Positions 51,941 through 61,148 of a DNA stretch of 62,641 bases are shown here, piece by piece. The DNA is from Bacteroidota bacterium. Lineage in GTDB: Bacteria > Bacteroidota > Ignavibacteria > Kryptoniales > JAKASW01. The translations under genes were made by a program, and so were the position numbers. The DNA is taken from assembly GCA_021825585.1 (NCBI GenBank), contig JAKAGT010000029.1, positions 1 to 62,641 of the forward strand, given 5' to 3'. The notes beneath the pieces are model-generated. The model was given only the letters and a program-made list of their open reading frames with translations, did no database searches and was not told the DNA's origin. Position 1 is the first letter of the stretch; each line of letters begins with the position of its first letter.

Positions 51941-54424
51941 ATGATGAAGTGGTCCCTTCCGTTTAAACCCAAAATCGGAAGGAACCCGGAGGAGACAGAC
52001 CTCGCTATAGCCTTCCACGCTTTCGTGTGGGTGGTGTTATCGATATTTACCGTTTTCCTGGTCGCTGGGTCTATCATACTTCCGGCACATTCCGCTCATT
52101 GGTTGAATATTTTCGCGGCAGAGGTTACCGGCGGCATCATTGTTCTCTGGCTGAACAGTCGTGGTAAGACGCGTCTCGCGGTGACCTTCGCGCTTGCAGC
52201 GCAATGGGCGATACTTACGATTTTCAGCACGGCCTATGCGTCCGCTATCCCGCCTAACAACAGCAGGTATATACTACTTGTGGTCGCTGCCGGATTGATA
52301 CTCGGGATGAGGGCCGGAATTATCGCCGCGATTATCTGCGGGATGACGGAGATAGTCCTTGCATACATGATGAGGACCGGTATGCTCCCGAATGCTCCCG
52401 GGTACCTTTCGTCATTCGGACTCCTCCTGCACCTGTTGTTCCTCACCGCCGCCGCCGCGCTTCCCTACTACGCGACTATGAGCATTAAGAACGCATTGGC
52501 GAGAGCGCGAAAGGAATTGGAAGAACGGCGTCGCGCGCAGGAAACTCTTCGGCGAAGCGAGGAGCGGTACCGAAATCTAATCCACCTATCGCCGGACCCG
52601 ATCGCCGTCCATGCGGATGGGAAGTTCGTTTATCTCAATCAGGCTGCCTCAGATTTCCTTTGCGCGGATTCGCCCGAACAGCTTGTCGGAAGTTCGGTCC
52701 TGGAAATCGTTCATCCCGATTCTCAAGCCGGCGTCGCCTTCCTCCTGGATAAACTGCGAAAACCTCAGGCTTCTGCACAGCTTCTGGAAGAGAAGTTGGT
52801 TCGACTGGACGGCTCCGTCAAGGATGTTGTGGCGGTAAGTGCCCCGACGATGTTCCACGGCAAGCCGACAATCCAGACAATCATCCGCGATGTGACCGAA
52901 CAGAATCTGATCAAGGAACGGATGCACCTTTTGAGTACGGCCCTCGAATCTGCGGCCAACGGCATCGTCATTACCGAACGGGACGGGACGATTGCATGGA
53001 CGAATCCCGCTTTTGAGCTCCTCACAGGCTATAGCCACTCAGAGGCCGTCGGGAAGAATCTGCGCGATCTTGTCAAGTCGGGAAAGGAAAAGCCGGGGCT
53101 GTACAAAGAGATGTGGGACTCCATCCTGTCGGGGAGAGAGTGGCACGGTGAGATTGTCAACCGTCGGAAGGACGGCTCCTTTTATACCGAATACATGACG
53201 ATAACGCCAGTGCGGGATATTCAGGGCGAGATTGCTCACTTCGTCGCAGTTAAGCAGGATATAAGCTCCCAGAAGCTGCTTGAAGAACAGCTCCTCCAGT
53301 CACAGAAACTGGAGGGCATAGGACAGCTTGCAGGAGGTATCGCGCATGATTATAACAACATACTCAATGTAGTGATAGGGTACAGCGAGCTCTTGAAAAG
53401 GAAGGCGAAACAGAACGAACCTTCGCTGCAATCTATTGAGGCAATCCTTGCCGCCGCGAAGAGGGGTGCCGGACTGACACGGCAGCTTCTTGCGTTTGCG
53501 CGAAAGGAAATAACGTCTCCGAGGGTAATCAACATAAATTCTTCGATCGACTCAATTCGTGAAATGCTCCAGAGAATAGTCGGCGAGAACCTGAGACTCG
53601 TGTTCATGCCGGGCAAGGACCTGTGGAACGTCAAAATGGATCCGACACAGTTCGACCAGATTCTCGTGAATCTTGCGACAAATGCCCGCGACGCGATAAG
53701 AGACATCGGGAGCATAACTATCGCCACGAGCAATGTCAGGGCGAGTGAAGCGCTGCTTCTTAATCATCCCGATCTCGAGGGCCGCGAATATGTGAGGATG
53801 ATCTTCCAGGACGACGGCGAAGGGATGGCGAACGAGGTGATGAAGAGGATGTTCGAACCGTTTTTCACGACGAAACCGAAGGGGGCAGGTACCGGGCTCG
53901 GGCTGTCGACGGTCTACGGTATAGTGAAACAGAACGGCGGTGCCATATTGGTTTCGAGTGTCCCCGATGAAGGAACCGTTTTCGAAATCTACCTGAGGCG
54001 GTTCGATGGCGATGCGGACGGGGTCGCGGCGGAATTGCCCGATGAATCACTCAAAGGCATCGAAACGATCCTCGTCGTTGAGGATCAGGCAGATCTTCTC
54101 AAGATGGTGAAGATGTCTCTCGAGGACTACGGCTACAATGTGATGACGTCCCTGGACCCCGGCGAGGCGCTTCTGTTATCCGAGGCTTACCCGGGAAAAA
54201 TTCACATGCTCCTTACGGACTTGATCATGCCGAAGATGAACGGCATCGAACTGAGCGTAAGGATATCGAGACTGAGATTGGGGATAAAGACGATCTTCAT
54301 GTCGGGATACGGGTTGAATACGATTGCGCCCGGTGCGATTCTAAACGAAGGGATAGAGTATATACAGAAACCGTTCACCCCACATGAACTGGCGAGTAGA
54401 GTCCGTGAGATTCTCAGCTCGTAA
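51941..54424 (+). CDS. Orphan hybrid sensor histidine kinase/response regulator
   Basis: An 827-residue membrane sensor kinase. The N-terminal 190 residues contain about six hydrophobic helices (MASE-like). PAS domains follow: one near 205-320 (RYRNLIHLSPDPIAVHADGK) and one near 330-450 (LESAANGIVITERDGTIAWT). HisKA has the phosphoacceptor H469 in GGIAHDYNNIL. HATPase_c contains LVNLATNARDAI and GTGLGLSTVYGIVKQ. The C-terminal receiver has D760 in LLTDLIMPKMNG. No output gene sits next to it, so its partner is elsewhere. The signal is unknown. Confidence 0.93.
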   Translation: MMKWSLPFKPKIGRNPEETDLAIAFHAFVWVVLSIFTVFLVAGSIILPAHSAHWLNIFAAEVTGGIIVLWLNSRGKTRLAVTFALAAQWAILTIFSTAYASAIPPNNSRYILLVVAAGLILGMRAGIIAAIICGMTEIVLAYMMRTGMLPNAPGYLSSFGLLLHLLFLTAAAALPYYATMSIKNALARARKELEERRRAQETLRRSEERYRNLIHLSPDPIAVHADGKFVYLNQAASDFLCADSPEQLVGSSVLEIVHPDSQAGVAFLLDKLRKPQASAQLLEEKLVRLDGSVKDVVAVSAPTMFHGKPTIQTIIRDVTEQNLIKERMHLLSTALESAANGIVITERDGTIAWTNPAFELLTGYSHSEAVGKNLRDLVKSGKEKPGLYKEMWDSILSGREWHGEIVNRRKDGSFYTEYMTITPVRDIQGEIAHFVAVKQDISSQKLLEEQLLQSQKLEGIGQLAGGIAHDYNNILNVVIGYSELLKRKAKQNEPSLQSIEAILAAAKRGAGLTRQLLAFARKEITSPRVININSSIDSIREMLQRIVGENLRLVFMPGKDLWNVKMDPTQFDQILVNLATNARDAIRDIGSITIATSNVRASEALLLNHPDLEGREYVRMIFQDDGEGMANEVMKRMFEPFFTTKPKGAGTGLGLSTVYGIVKQNGGAILVSSVPDEGTVFEIYLRRFDGDADGVAAELPDESLKGIETILVVEDQADLLKMVKMSLEDYGYNVMTSLDPGEALLLSEAYPGKIHMLLTDLIMPKMNGIELSVRISRLRLGIKTIFMSGYGLNTIAPGAILNEGIEYIQKPFTPHELASRVREILSS

Positions 54425-54491
54425 AAGGTAGATCCCGTCTTCGCGCGGGTCGGGGTTTAAGGTCCGGGTCGCTAACAGGTCGACGGGCAGG

Positions 54492-55439
54492 TTAGATGTT
54501 CACGCCGAACACCGATCTCACAAGGAGTCCAACCGCGTAGGTAACGCTCACTGCAATCGCGAGGATGATCAGGTTGGTTAGAATGCGCCTTGACATTCGC
54601 ATGCCTGAGAGGAACGCGATGACGGTTGAGATGAAGATCATAATGACGGCTGCGATTACGAACGGCCAAAATATGCTCTTGGCGCCTGCGAGCACGGGAA
54701 TTACCGGCACGAGTGCACCGAGTATGTACGAGATGCCCACGACAATCGCAGATTGGATTGCGCTCGCCGATCCGCCTTCCGTTTCGTTTGCATTTCCCTG
54801 CAGGAATGCCTTCTTGGCCGATTCTATTCTCTCCACTTCACCTTGAGAGTTGACGGCGGCATACGCGCCGGCCGCCATCGAGAATGCGCCTGCGACCGCC
54901 ACCGCGAAGCTTGCCGAAATAACGGCGGGAATGCTCGACAGCGCCGCGAAGAATCCTGACACAGCCCCGAGTATCTCCACCAGTCCGTCATTCAGGCCCA
55001 GAAAGATGTCGCGGACACGCTCCGGATGTATGCGCCGTTCGATCGACGAAGAGACGATGTCATCTTCGTGTTTGAACTCGTCCTCCAGAATCTTCTGCAC
55101 TGCGGTACCCGTCGGTGTTCCCTTGTACTTCTCCCAGACTGTGACATATTTCCTGACACCGTACACTTCGATTGCCTCAAGCACAAGGTGCGTTCCGAGG
55201 TTGCCGAAAATCCTGGCGACGAAAGTCAGCACAGACAGTTTCAGCCGCCGCCTGAAATCCAGCTGTTCCACTTTTACCGAGAAGAAATCCTGCCAGAAAG
55301 CAAAGTGCTTCGTTTCCGTCGGGATGAGCTCCGCAAACATCGGTTTCAGATCTTCCGCGGCGAATTTGCTCAATTTCTTATAAAGGGTGAGGTCGAATAA
55401 TTCGTCGAGGACTAGTTGTTTTCCCAAGTTCTGTTCCAT
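54492..55439 (-). CDS. VIT1/CCC1-family transporter with N-terminal ferritin-like domain
   Basis: A 315-residue protein joining an N-terminal four-helix ferritin/rubrerythrin-like domain (residues 1-140; TETKHFAFW and KILEDEFKHEDD hold the E..H metal motifs) to a VIT1/CCC1 membrane domain (five helices; IFLGLNDGLVEILGAVSGFF). Such proteins move Fe2+ or Mn2+ out of the cytoplasm and may sense iron through the ferritin-like part. ATG 55439 is preferred over a TTG at 55448. The ferritin-like portion contains only two clear E/H motifs, so full diiron site formation is not certain. Confidence 0.85.
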   Translation of the reverse strand: MEQNLGKQLVLDELFDLTLYKKLSKFAAEDLKPMFAELIPTETKHFAFWQDFFSVKVEQLDFRRRLKLSVLTFVARIFGNLGTHLVLEAIEVYGVRKYVTVWEKYKGTPTGTAVQKILEDEFKHEDDIVSSSIERRIHPERVRDIFLGLNDGLVEILGAVSGFFAALSSIPAVISASFAVAVAGAFSMAAGAYAAVNSQGEVERIESAKKAFLQGNANETEGGSASAIQSAIVVGISYILGALVPVIPVLAGAKSIFWPFVIAAVIMIFISTVIAFLSGMRMSRRILTNLIILAIAVSVTYAVGLLVRSVFGVNI

Positions 55440-55517
55440 GACACACAAAACTTAGAACCTGGCGGCCAAACATGCCAGAGGAAGTTTTCGGGAAATTTGC
55501 GAGCGAAGAGCGGGGGC

Positions 55518-56510
55518 TTATTTCAGAATAAAAAGAGAAACAATCTTATACGCGGTTGCCCCTATGACGGCAGCCATCGGAATTGTGAGTAACCAGGAAA
55601 TTACGATATTTCCGGCGACGCCCCATCTCACCGCCGATACCCTTTTTGTGGCCCCGACGCCCATTATCCCGCCGTTTATGGTGTGCGTCGTGCTCACGGG
55701 TATTCCGGCGAATGTGGCGATCAGAAGAGTTATTCCTCCCGCTGTCTCGGCACAGAAGCCGTCCACCGGTCGAAGCCTTGTTATCTTTTGTCCCATCGTC
55801 TTCACTATTCTCCAGCCGCCGAACAGCGTTCCCAACGCGATACTGAAGTTGCACACGATGATGACCCAGAAAGGAACATTGAAGGTGTGAAGAAAGCCTG
55901 AAGTAACCAGAAGACCTGTGATCACGCCCATGGTCTTCTGAGCGTCATTGGTTCCGTGACCAAGACTGAGGAAAGCCGCCGAAACCAGCTGAAGTCTCCG
56001 AAACGCTTTGTTTACTCCAGTAGAAGATTTTTTGTGGAACAGCCAGGTCACGGCGGTCATCAATATAAATGCGACTACAAGTCCCATGAGCGGTGCAACG
56101 ACAATGAACAATACCGTCCCTGTCCAGCCTTTGTATAGAATCGCGGAAAACCCCGCCTTTGCTATTGCCGCCCCGCCGTACCCTCCCATCAATGCGTGCG
56201 AAGAACTGGTCGGAAGCCCGTAGTACCAGGTAACGAGATCCCACGCTATTGCCCCGAACAAGCCGCTTAATATGACATAGACGTTTATGGCACCGAGCTC
56301 CACGAGGCCCTTTCCCAGAGTGTCAGCCACTTTGAGTCCGAAGAAGAATGCCGCGATGAAATTGAAGAAAGCAGCCCACGCAACGGCCTTTCGCGGCGAC
56401 AAGACACGGGTGGATACCACCGTGGCGATCGAATTAGCGGAATCATGAAACCCGTTTAGAAAATCAAACACGAGCGCGACCGCGATGATGAAGACTACGA
56501 GTGCTGTCAC
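55518..56510 (-). CDS. pit: Inorganic phosphate transporter, Pit family
   Basis: A 330-residue membrane permease for phosphate (metal-phosphate:H+ symport). The Pit signature is seen twice: FDFLNGFHDSANSIATVV near the N-terminus and SLGHGTNDAQKTMGVIT in the C-terminal half. It ends with GIPVSTTHTINGGIMGVGAT. About ten helices are predicted. It follows the DUF47 gene by 15 bases, the standard pairing. Confidence 0.94.
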   Translation of the reverse strand: MTALVVFIIAVALVFDFLNGFHDSANSIATVVSTRVLSPRKAVAWAAFFNFIAAFFFGLKVADTLGKGLVELGAINVYVILSGLFGAIAWDLVTWYYGLPTSSSHALMGGYGGAAIAKAGFSAILYKGWTGTVLFIVVAPLMGLVVAFILMTAVTWLFHKKSSTGVNKAFRRLQLVSAAFLSLGHGTNDAQKTMGVITGLLVTSGFLHTFNVPFWVIIVCNFSIALGTLFGGWRIVKTMGQKITRLRPVDGFCAETAGGITLLIATFAGIPVSTTHTINGGIMGVGATKRVSAVRWGVAGNIVISWLLTIPMAAVIGATAYKIVSLFILK

Positions 56511-56525
56511 TATGAGTAGATGGAA

Positions 56526-57170
56526 TCACGCATGTTTTATCAGAATGGATTCGAGAACGTTAACCACGTCTTCACAGCGATCAGTAGCCGTTTCAAGTCC
56601 GACGTATATTTCCTTCAGCTTTATGAGTTCTATTACGTTTTTTTCGTTTTCGAATAGGTCTGCCACCGCAAGGGCAAAGACCGTATCGGCATCGTTTTCA
56701 TATTCGTTTACTTCTCTCAGGATTTCCTGAAGCGCTGAGGGGTTTCTAAAGTCTCTCAGATACGTGACCCCCTTCCCGACTGCTTCGACTTGTTGCTGGA
56801 TTATTTCCGTGAGGCGGCGCATATACGGCGTATCGGCCTGAATATTATACAGCACGAATCGTGAAGCGCTTCCGTTTATGTAATCCATAATGTCGTCCAG
56901 AGAGGAGGCGAGTTGATGTATATCCTCCCGGTCGAAAGGTGTAACGAAAGTCGAATTGAGTTCGGCAAAAATCCTGTGGGTGACTTCATCTGCCTGGTGT
57001 TCCAGATCTTCGATTTCCAGAACGAGAGTCCGGGTCTGTGCAGGGTCGGCCCCCAAAATCTTCCTCAGAGTAATGGATGCTTTCTGCAGAAGCTTTGTGG
57101 ATTCCTCAAATAACGTGTAAAACTTCTCATCATGAGGCAGAAGAATTTGAATCAGTCTGTCAATTTTCAC
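56526..57170 (-). CDS. DUF47-family protein (PhoU-like, Pit accessory)
   Basis: A 214-residue helical protein of the DUF47/PhoU-like family. It begins MKIDRLIQILLPHDEKFYTL and contains LEIEDLEHQADEVTHRIFAE and TPFDREDIHQLASSLDDIMD, the two conserved acidic helices that bind metal clusters in homologues. The start is GTG 57170. It is cotranscribed with pit and is thought to control that transporter. Nothing indicates its signal. Confidence 0.92.
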   Translation of the reverse strand: MKIDRLIQILLPHDEKFYTLFEESTKLLQKASITLRKILGADPAQTRTLVLEIEDLEHQADEVTHRIFAELNSTFVTPFDREDIHQLASSLDDIMDYINGSASRFVLYNIQADTPYMRRLTEIIQQQVEAVGKGVTYLRDFRNPSALQEILREVNEYENDADTVFALAVADLFENEKNVIELIKLKEIYVGLETATDRCEDVVNVLESILIKHA

Positions 57171-57370
57171 GCGGCTACCACAATCGATTGAATGAATTCG
57201 AAGCTTGAAAAAGTTAAGCGTTGCATCCGGTTTTTCAAAGCAGGCTTGGCGGTTTTTTTTCCGCTAATTTGAATTATGCGGGTTTTCCGCGCTTACCGCG
57301 TCCCTGACTTGATTTTATCCCCACTATTCCGAAATTAAGTGTGAGGGCAAGCATCCTCCTCATTCACCGA

Positions 57371-57399
57371 TTGATAATCGGCGTCGGCTATCTTAAATT
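57371..57399 (+). promoter_or_regulatory. Possible sigma-70 promoter of clpC
   Basis: TTGATA at 57371-57376 and TAAATT at 57394-57399 are separated by 17 bases, about 100 bases before the clpC ATG. The -35 matches five of six and the -10 four of six positions. It lies in the 331-bp gap between DUF47 and clpC, which has no other clear signal besides an AT-rich run near 57250. No CtsR-type heptad repeat was recognised. Confidence 0.38.
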
Positions 57400-57501
57400 G
57401 AATTGAGAGCACGCGGTGCGGAGGTTTGGGTTTACATGCTGAAACTCGTTAACCTACGTTGGTGTTGGAAATAGCGATTGAACTAAAATACTAGGTCGGA
57501 A

Positions 57502-60018
57502 ATGGAAGGCAATTTCTCAAATCGAGTGCAGGACGTTATCAGGCTCAGCCGTGAAGAGGCTCTGAGGCTTGGACACGATTTTATCGGAACGGAACATCTT
57601 CTCTTGGGAATTATAAGGGAAGGTGAAGGGATTGCGGTCAAGATCCTTAGAAACCTCGGCGTTGATCTGTATAAGCTGAAGAAAGCGGTCGAAGACACGG
57701 TCCGTACCTCGGGGGGGACGCTGACGATCGGCAACATACCCCTGACGAAACAGGCCGAAAAGGTCCTGAAAATTACGTATTTGGAGGCGAAACTCTATAA
57801 ATCGGACGTTATCGGGACAGAGCACCTCCTCCTTTCGCTGTTACGCGATGACGATAATGTGGCCTCGCAGATTCTGCACCAGTTCAACGTGAGCTATGAC
57901 AGCGTCCGGCAGGAACTCGACAATATCATAAACGGCAGGCCTTCCCAACCGGCTGCCCAGCAGGCCCAGCACGCTGCTGGACCGGGCAGTGAAACCAGAA
58001 AGGGCGAGAAGTCGAAGACCCCTGTCCTCGACAATTTTGGCAGGGATTTGACGAAGCTGGCAATAGAAGATAAGCTCGATCCGATCATCGGCCGCGAAAA
58101 GGAAATCGAGCGTGTTGCACAGGTATTGGCCAGAAGAAAAAAGAATAATCCGGTCCTGATCGGAGAACCGGGTGTCGGCAAGACGGCGATCGCAGAGGGC
58201 CTCGCATTGAGAATAGTTCAGAAGAAGGTTTCGCGGGTACTTCACAACAAGCGGGTCGTGACTCTCGATCTGGCGGCCCTCGTTGCCGGCACTAAATATC
58301 GCGGCCAGTTTGAAGAGCGCATGAAGGCCGTCCTGAACGAGCTCGAAAAGGCAAAGGATGTAATTCTGTTCATAGACGAGCTCCACACGATCGTCGGAGC
58401 CGGCGGCGCTTCCGGTTCACTCGATGCCTCGAACATGTTCAAACCCGCTCTTGCAAGAGGCGAGATACAGTGCATAGGAGCGACGACCTTAGACGATTAC
58501 AGACAGTACATTGAGAAAGACGGCGCGCTCGACCGGAGATTCCAGAAAATAATGGTTGAGCCGACCTCTGTCGACGAGACGATACAGATCCTACAGAATA
58601 TCAAGCAGAAGTATGAGGAGCATCACAACGTGCGGTTCACGGACAGGGCAATAGACTCCGCCGTGAAGCTAAGCGACCGCTATATGACCGACAGGTTTTT
58701 GCCGGACAAGGCAATCGACGTTATGGACGAGGCGGGTTCCCGCATTCACCTTGCGAACATAATTGCCCCTAAAGAGATAGTTGAGCTTGAAGAAGAAATC
58801 GAAAAAATAAAACAGCAGAAGAACAAAGTCGTCAAGACACAGGATTTTGAAGAAGCGGCGCGGCTCCGCGATCTCGAAAAGAAGCTCCTATCCGACCTCG
58901 AGATTGCGAAACGAGAGTGGGAGCTGAAAGCCGAGACCACCGTACATGAAGTCACCGAGGATCATGTCGCGGACGTCGTCGCGATGATGACCGGTATCCC
59001 GGTGAACAAAATAGCCGAGAGCGAGTCGGCAAAGCTCCTGAAGATGTCTGAAGAACTCAGGAAAGTTATTGTCGGACAGGATGAAGCGATAGGGAAACTA
59101 AGCAAGGCGATTCGCCGGGCGCGCGCCGGACTGAAAGACCCCAAGAGACCGATCGGATCCTTCATTTTTGCCGGGCCGACGGGCGTCGGCAAGACGGAGC
59201 TCGCCAAAGCCCTGGCGAAATATCTGTTCGACTCCGACGATGCACTCGTCAGGATCGACATGTCAGAGTACATGGAGAAGTTTAACGTGAGCAGGCTCGT
59301 CGGTGCTCCTCCCGGATACGTCGGGTACGAGGAGGGCGGCCAGCTGACGGAAAAGGTCAGGCGCAAACCTTACAGTGTTGTCCTGCTTGACGAAATCGAG
59401 AAAGCTCACCCGGATGTGTTCAACATTCTCCTCCAGGTTCTGGACGACGGAATCCTGACCGACAGCCTGGGAAGGCGGGTCGATTTCAAGAACGTGATAC
59501 TGATAATGACGACGAATATCGGCACGCGCGAGATAAAGGTCACGGGATCGTTCGGATTCGGTCAGTCGACGACCGAAGACAAATACAGCTCAATGAAGAA
59601 TGTCATAGAAGAAGCCATGAAACGGCTGTTCAATCCGGAGTTCATGAACAGGATCGACGATGTTATCATTTTCCATTCGCTTGAGACGAACGACATAAAA
59701 AAGATCATCGACATACACACCGAGAGCCTTCGCAACAGGTTGAGTACGCTGGGCGTTAGGCTCGAGCTGACCAAGCACGCGAAGGATTTCCTTGCGGAAA
59801 AAGGTTTTGATCCTGCTTTCGGAGCCCGTCCGCTTCGGAGGGCGATCCAGAGGTACCTTGAGGACCCACTCGCTGAAGAGATGCTGAAGGGCACGTTCAC
59901 CGAGGGCATGGTGGTCAAGGTGAAAGTGGACAAGCGTTCCGGCGATCTGAAGTTTTCGGAAGTCAAGGCGAAGACGGAAACCAAGGATCCCAATCTGTCG
60001 GACGTCAGCACGAGTTGA
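57502..60018 (+). CDS. clpC: ATP-dependent Clp protease ATP-binding subunit ClpC
   Basis: An 838-residue AAA+ unfoldase that feeds ClpP. It has an N-terminal double Clp-N domain (1-150; [20 protein letters not shown]), AAA-1 with Walker A GEPGVGKT at 221-228, a coiled-coil/UVR segment ([16 protein letters not shown] at about 447-462), AAA-2 with GPTGVGKT at 558-565, and a C-terminal D2-small domain ([20 protein letters not shown]). The UVR motif distinguishes ClpC from ClpA and ClpB. It stands alone with its own promoter candidate and a strong terminator, so is probably monocistronic. No adaptor gene (mcsA/mcsB) accompanies it. Confidence 0.97.
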   Translation: MEGNFSNRVQDVIRLSREEALRLGHDFIGTEHLLLGIIREGEGIAVKILRNLGVDLYKLKKAVEDTVRTSGGTLTIGNIPLTKQAEKVLKITYLEAKLYKSDVIGTEHLLLSLLRDDDNVASQILHQFNVSYDSVRQELDNIINGRPSQPAAQQAQHAAGPGSETRKGEKSKTPVLDNFGRDLTKLAIEDKLDPIIGREKEIERVAQVLARRKKNNPVLIGEPGVGKTAIAEGLALRIVQKKVSRVLHNKRVVTLDLAALVAGTKYRGQFEERMKAVLNELEKAKDVILFIDELHTIVGAGGASGSLDASNMFKPALARGEIQCIGATTLDDYRQYIEKDGALDRRFQKIMVEPTSVDETIQILQNIKQKYEEHHNVRFTDRAIDSAVKLSDRYMTDRFLPDKAIDVMDEAGSRIHLANIIAPKEIVELEEEIEKIKQQKNKVVKTQDFEEAARLRDLEKKLLSDLEIAKREWELKAETTVHEVTEDHVADVVAMMTGIPVNKIAESESAKLLKMSEELRKVIVGQDEAIGKLSKAIRRARAGLKDPKRPIGSFIFAGPTGVGKTELAKALAKYLFDSDDALVRIDMSEYMEKFNVSRLVGAPPGYVGYEEGGQLTEKVRRKPYSVVLLDEIEKAHPDVFNILLQVLDDGILTDSLGRRVDFKNVILIMTTNIGTREIKVTGSFGFGQSTTEDKYSSMKNVIEEAMKRLFNPEFMNRIDDVIIFHSLETNDIKKIIDIHTESLRNRLSTLGVRLELTKHAKDFLAEKGFDPAFGARPLRRAIQRYLEDPLAEEMLKGTFTEGMVVKVKVDKRSGDLKFSEVKAKTETKDPNLSDVSTS

Positions 60019-60039
60019 TTTACGGATCACTTTTGTGCA

Positions 60040-60083
60040 GGCGCTGGGCGGTGCATCGACCGTCCAGCGCCTCTTTTGTTTTT
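60040..60083 (+). terminator. Rho-independent terminator of clpC
   Basis: GGCGCTGG at 60040-60047 pairs with CCAGCGCC at 60064-60071, and inner bases extend the stem (GCGGT with ACCGT). The stem is followed by TCTTTTGTTTTT. It begins about 20 bases after the clpC stop. Confidence 0.82.
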
Positions 60084-60156
60084 GGCTGCTACTAAATTAT
60101 ATTTTCCTCTGAGATTCATCGAAATCGACACTTATACTATCAATAAGGAAACGTAA

Positions 60157-60276
60157 ATGAACAAAAAGACAAAAAACGTCCAGAAGAAGCATCACAAGAG
60201 GGTTCAGAAGATCAAGGCCAAAATAAAGGCGCGCAAGACGCAGGCCAGCAAGGAAAAAGCGGCCGGGGCACAATAA
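60157..60276 (+). CDS. 39-residue highly basic protein
   Basis: A short gene too small for typical gene callers: ATG at 60157 with AAGGAA six bases upstream, and TAA at 60274-60276. The product begins MNKKTKNVQKKHHKRVQKIK and continues KAKIKARKTQASKEKAAGAQ. It is 39 residues long with about 16 Lys/Arg and two His, and no hydrophobic segment. Such composition suggests a ribosome- or nucleic-acid-binding peptide. I do not recognise a family. It lies between the clpC terminator and the next gene. Confidence 0.68.
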   Translation: MNKKTKNVQKKHHKRVQKIKAKIKARKTQASKEKAAGAQ

Positions 60277-60332
60277 TCCAAGCGGGAATCGAAGAATAAT
60301 TTCCCATCTGTGACTCATGTGTCAGGGATAAA

Positions 60333-61121
60333 TTGAAATCATATGCGAATGAGCTGGAATATGCGCTGAGGGTTGTCAAGGCTTCTCAGCGGATTACACT
60401 TAAATACTTCGGATCCAGGTTCCGCGTGAACTACAAAACGGATAAGAGCCCGGTTACAATCGCGGATAAGTCCTGTGAGAAATTTCTTGTCAGCGAGCTC
60501 TCGAAGAAATTTCCCCATCACGGATTTTACGGCGAAGAGTTCGGCGATAAATCGGCGGGGAGCGAGTATCGATGGATCATTGATCCGATCGACGGCACGC
60601 GCAACTTCATGCGCGGCATCCCTTACTGGGGGACACTCTGCGCCCTTGAGCGTGTCGAAGATCCCGCGTCGAGGAAAGGCGAGATAGTCGCAGGAATCAT
60701 CTCACTTCCCGCCCTCAAGAAGGTTTACTACGCCGCGAAGAAACAGGGCGCTTTCTGTAACGGCAAAAGGGTCAGGGTGAGTAAGCTGAGCGAGCTGGAG
60801 AAGTCGACGGTCGTTTTCGGCGGCTTGAGTTACTTCATAGGGACGAAGTACGAAAAGGCCTTTCTGAGCGTCGTAAAATCGTCGTTCCACGACAGAGGCT
60901 TCGGAGATTGCTTCGGATACACATTTGTCGCGGACGGTGAGGCAGAGGCGATGATCGACCCGATTGTTAGCCCGTGGGATGTGGCGGCGATCAAGCCGAT
61001 AATTGAGGAAGCAGGCGGCGTCTTCACCGACTTTGAGGGGAATCCGACGATCTACGGCAAGACTGGGCTGGCGGGGAATCCGTACCTGCACGAGATTATT
61101 TTGCAGAAACTTTCGCAATAG
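60333..61121 (+). CDS. Inositol monophosphatase-family phosphatase
   Basis: A 262-residue Mg2+-dependent phosphatase of the IMPase family. The metal motif WIIDPIDGTRNFMRGIPYWG is near residues 85-104, the N-terminal EEF (GFYGEEFGDKS) near 66-76, and the second metal motif SPWDVAAIKPIIEEAGGVF near 216. The start TTG 60333 sits behind CAGGGATAAA. Substrate choices include histidinol phosphate (HisN), inositol phosphate and 3'-phosphoadenosine 5'-phosphate; GTRNFMRGIPYW is closest to the HisN-like group, but this is not decided. Confidence 0.88.
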   Translation: MKSYANELEYALRVVKASQRITLKYFGSRFRVNYKTDKSPVTIADKSCEKFLVSELSKKFPHHGFYGEEFGDKSAGSEYRWIIDPIDGTRNFMRGIPYWGTLCALERVEDPASRKGEIVAGIISLPALKKVYYAAKKQGAFCNGKRVRVSKLSELEKSTVVFGGLSYFIGTKYEKAFLSVVKSSFHDRGFGDCFGYTFVADGEAEAMIDPIVSPWDVAAIKPIIEEAGGVFTDFEGNPTIYGKTGLAGNPYLHEIILQKLSQ

Positions 61122-61148
61122 AAAGGGGGCGCTTCGTCGGGCAGGGCC

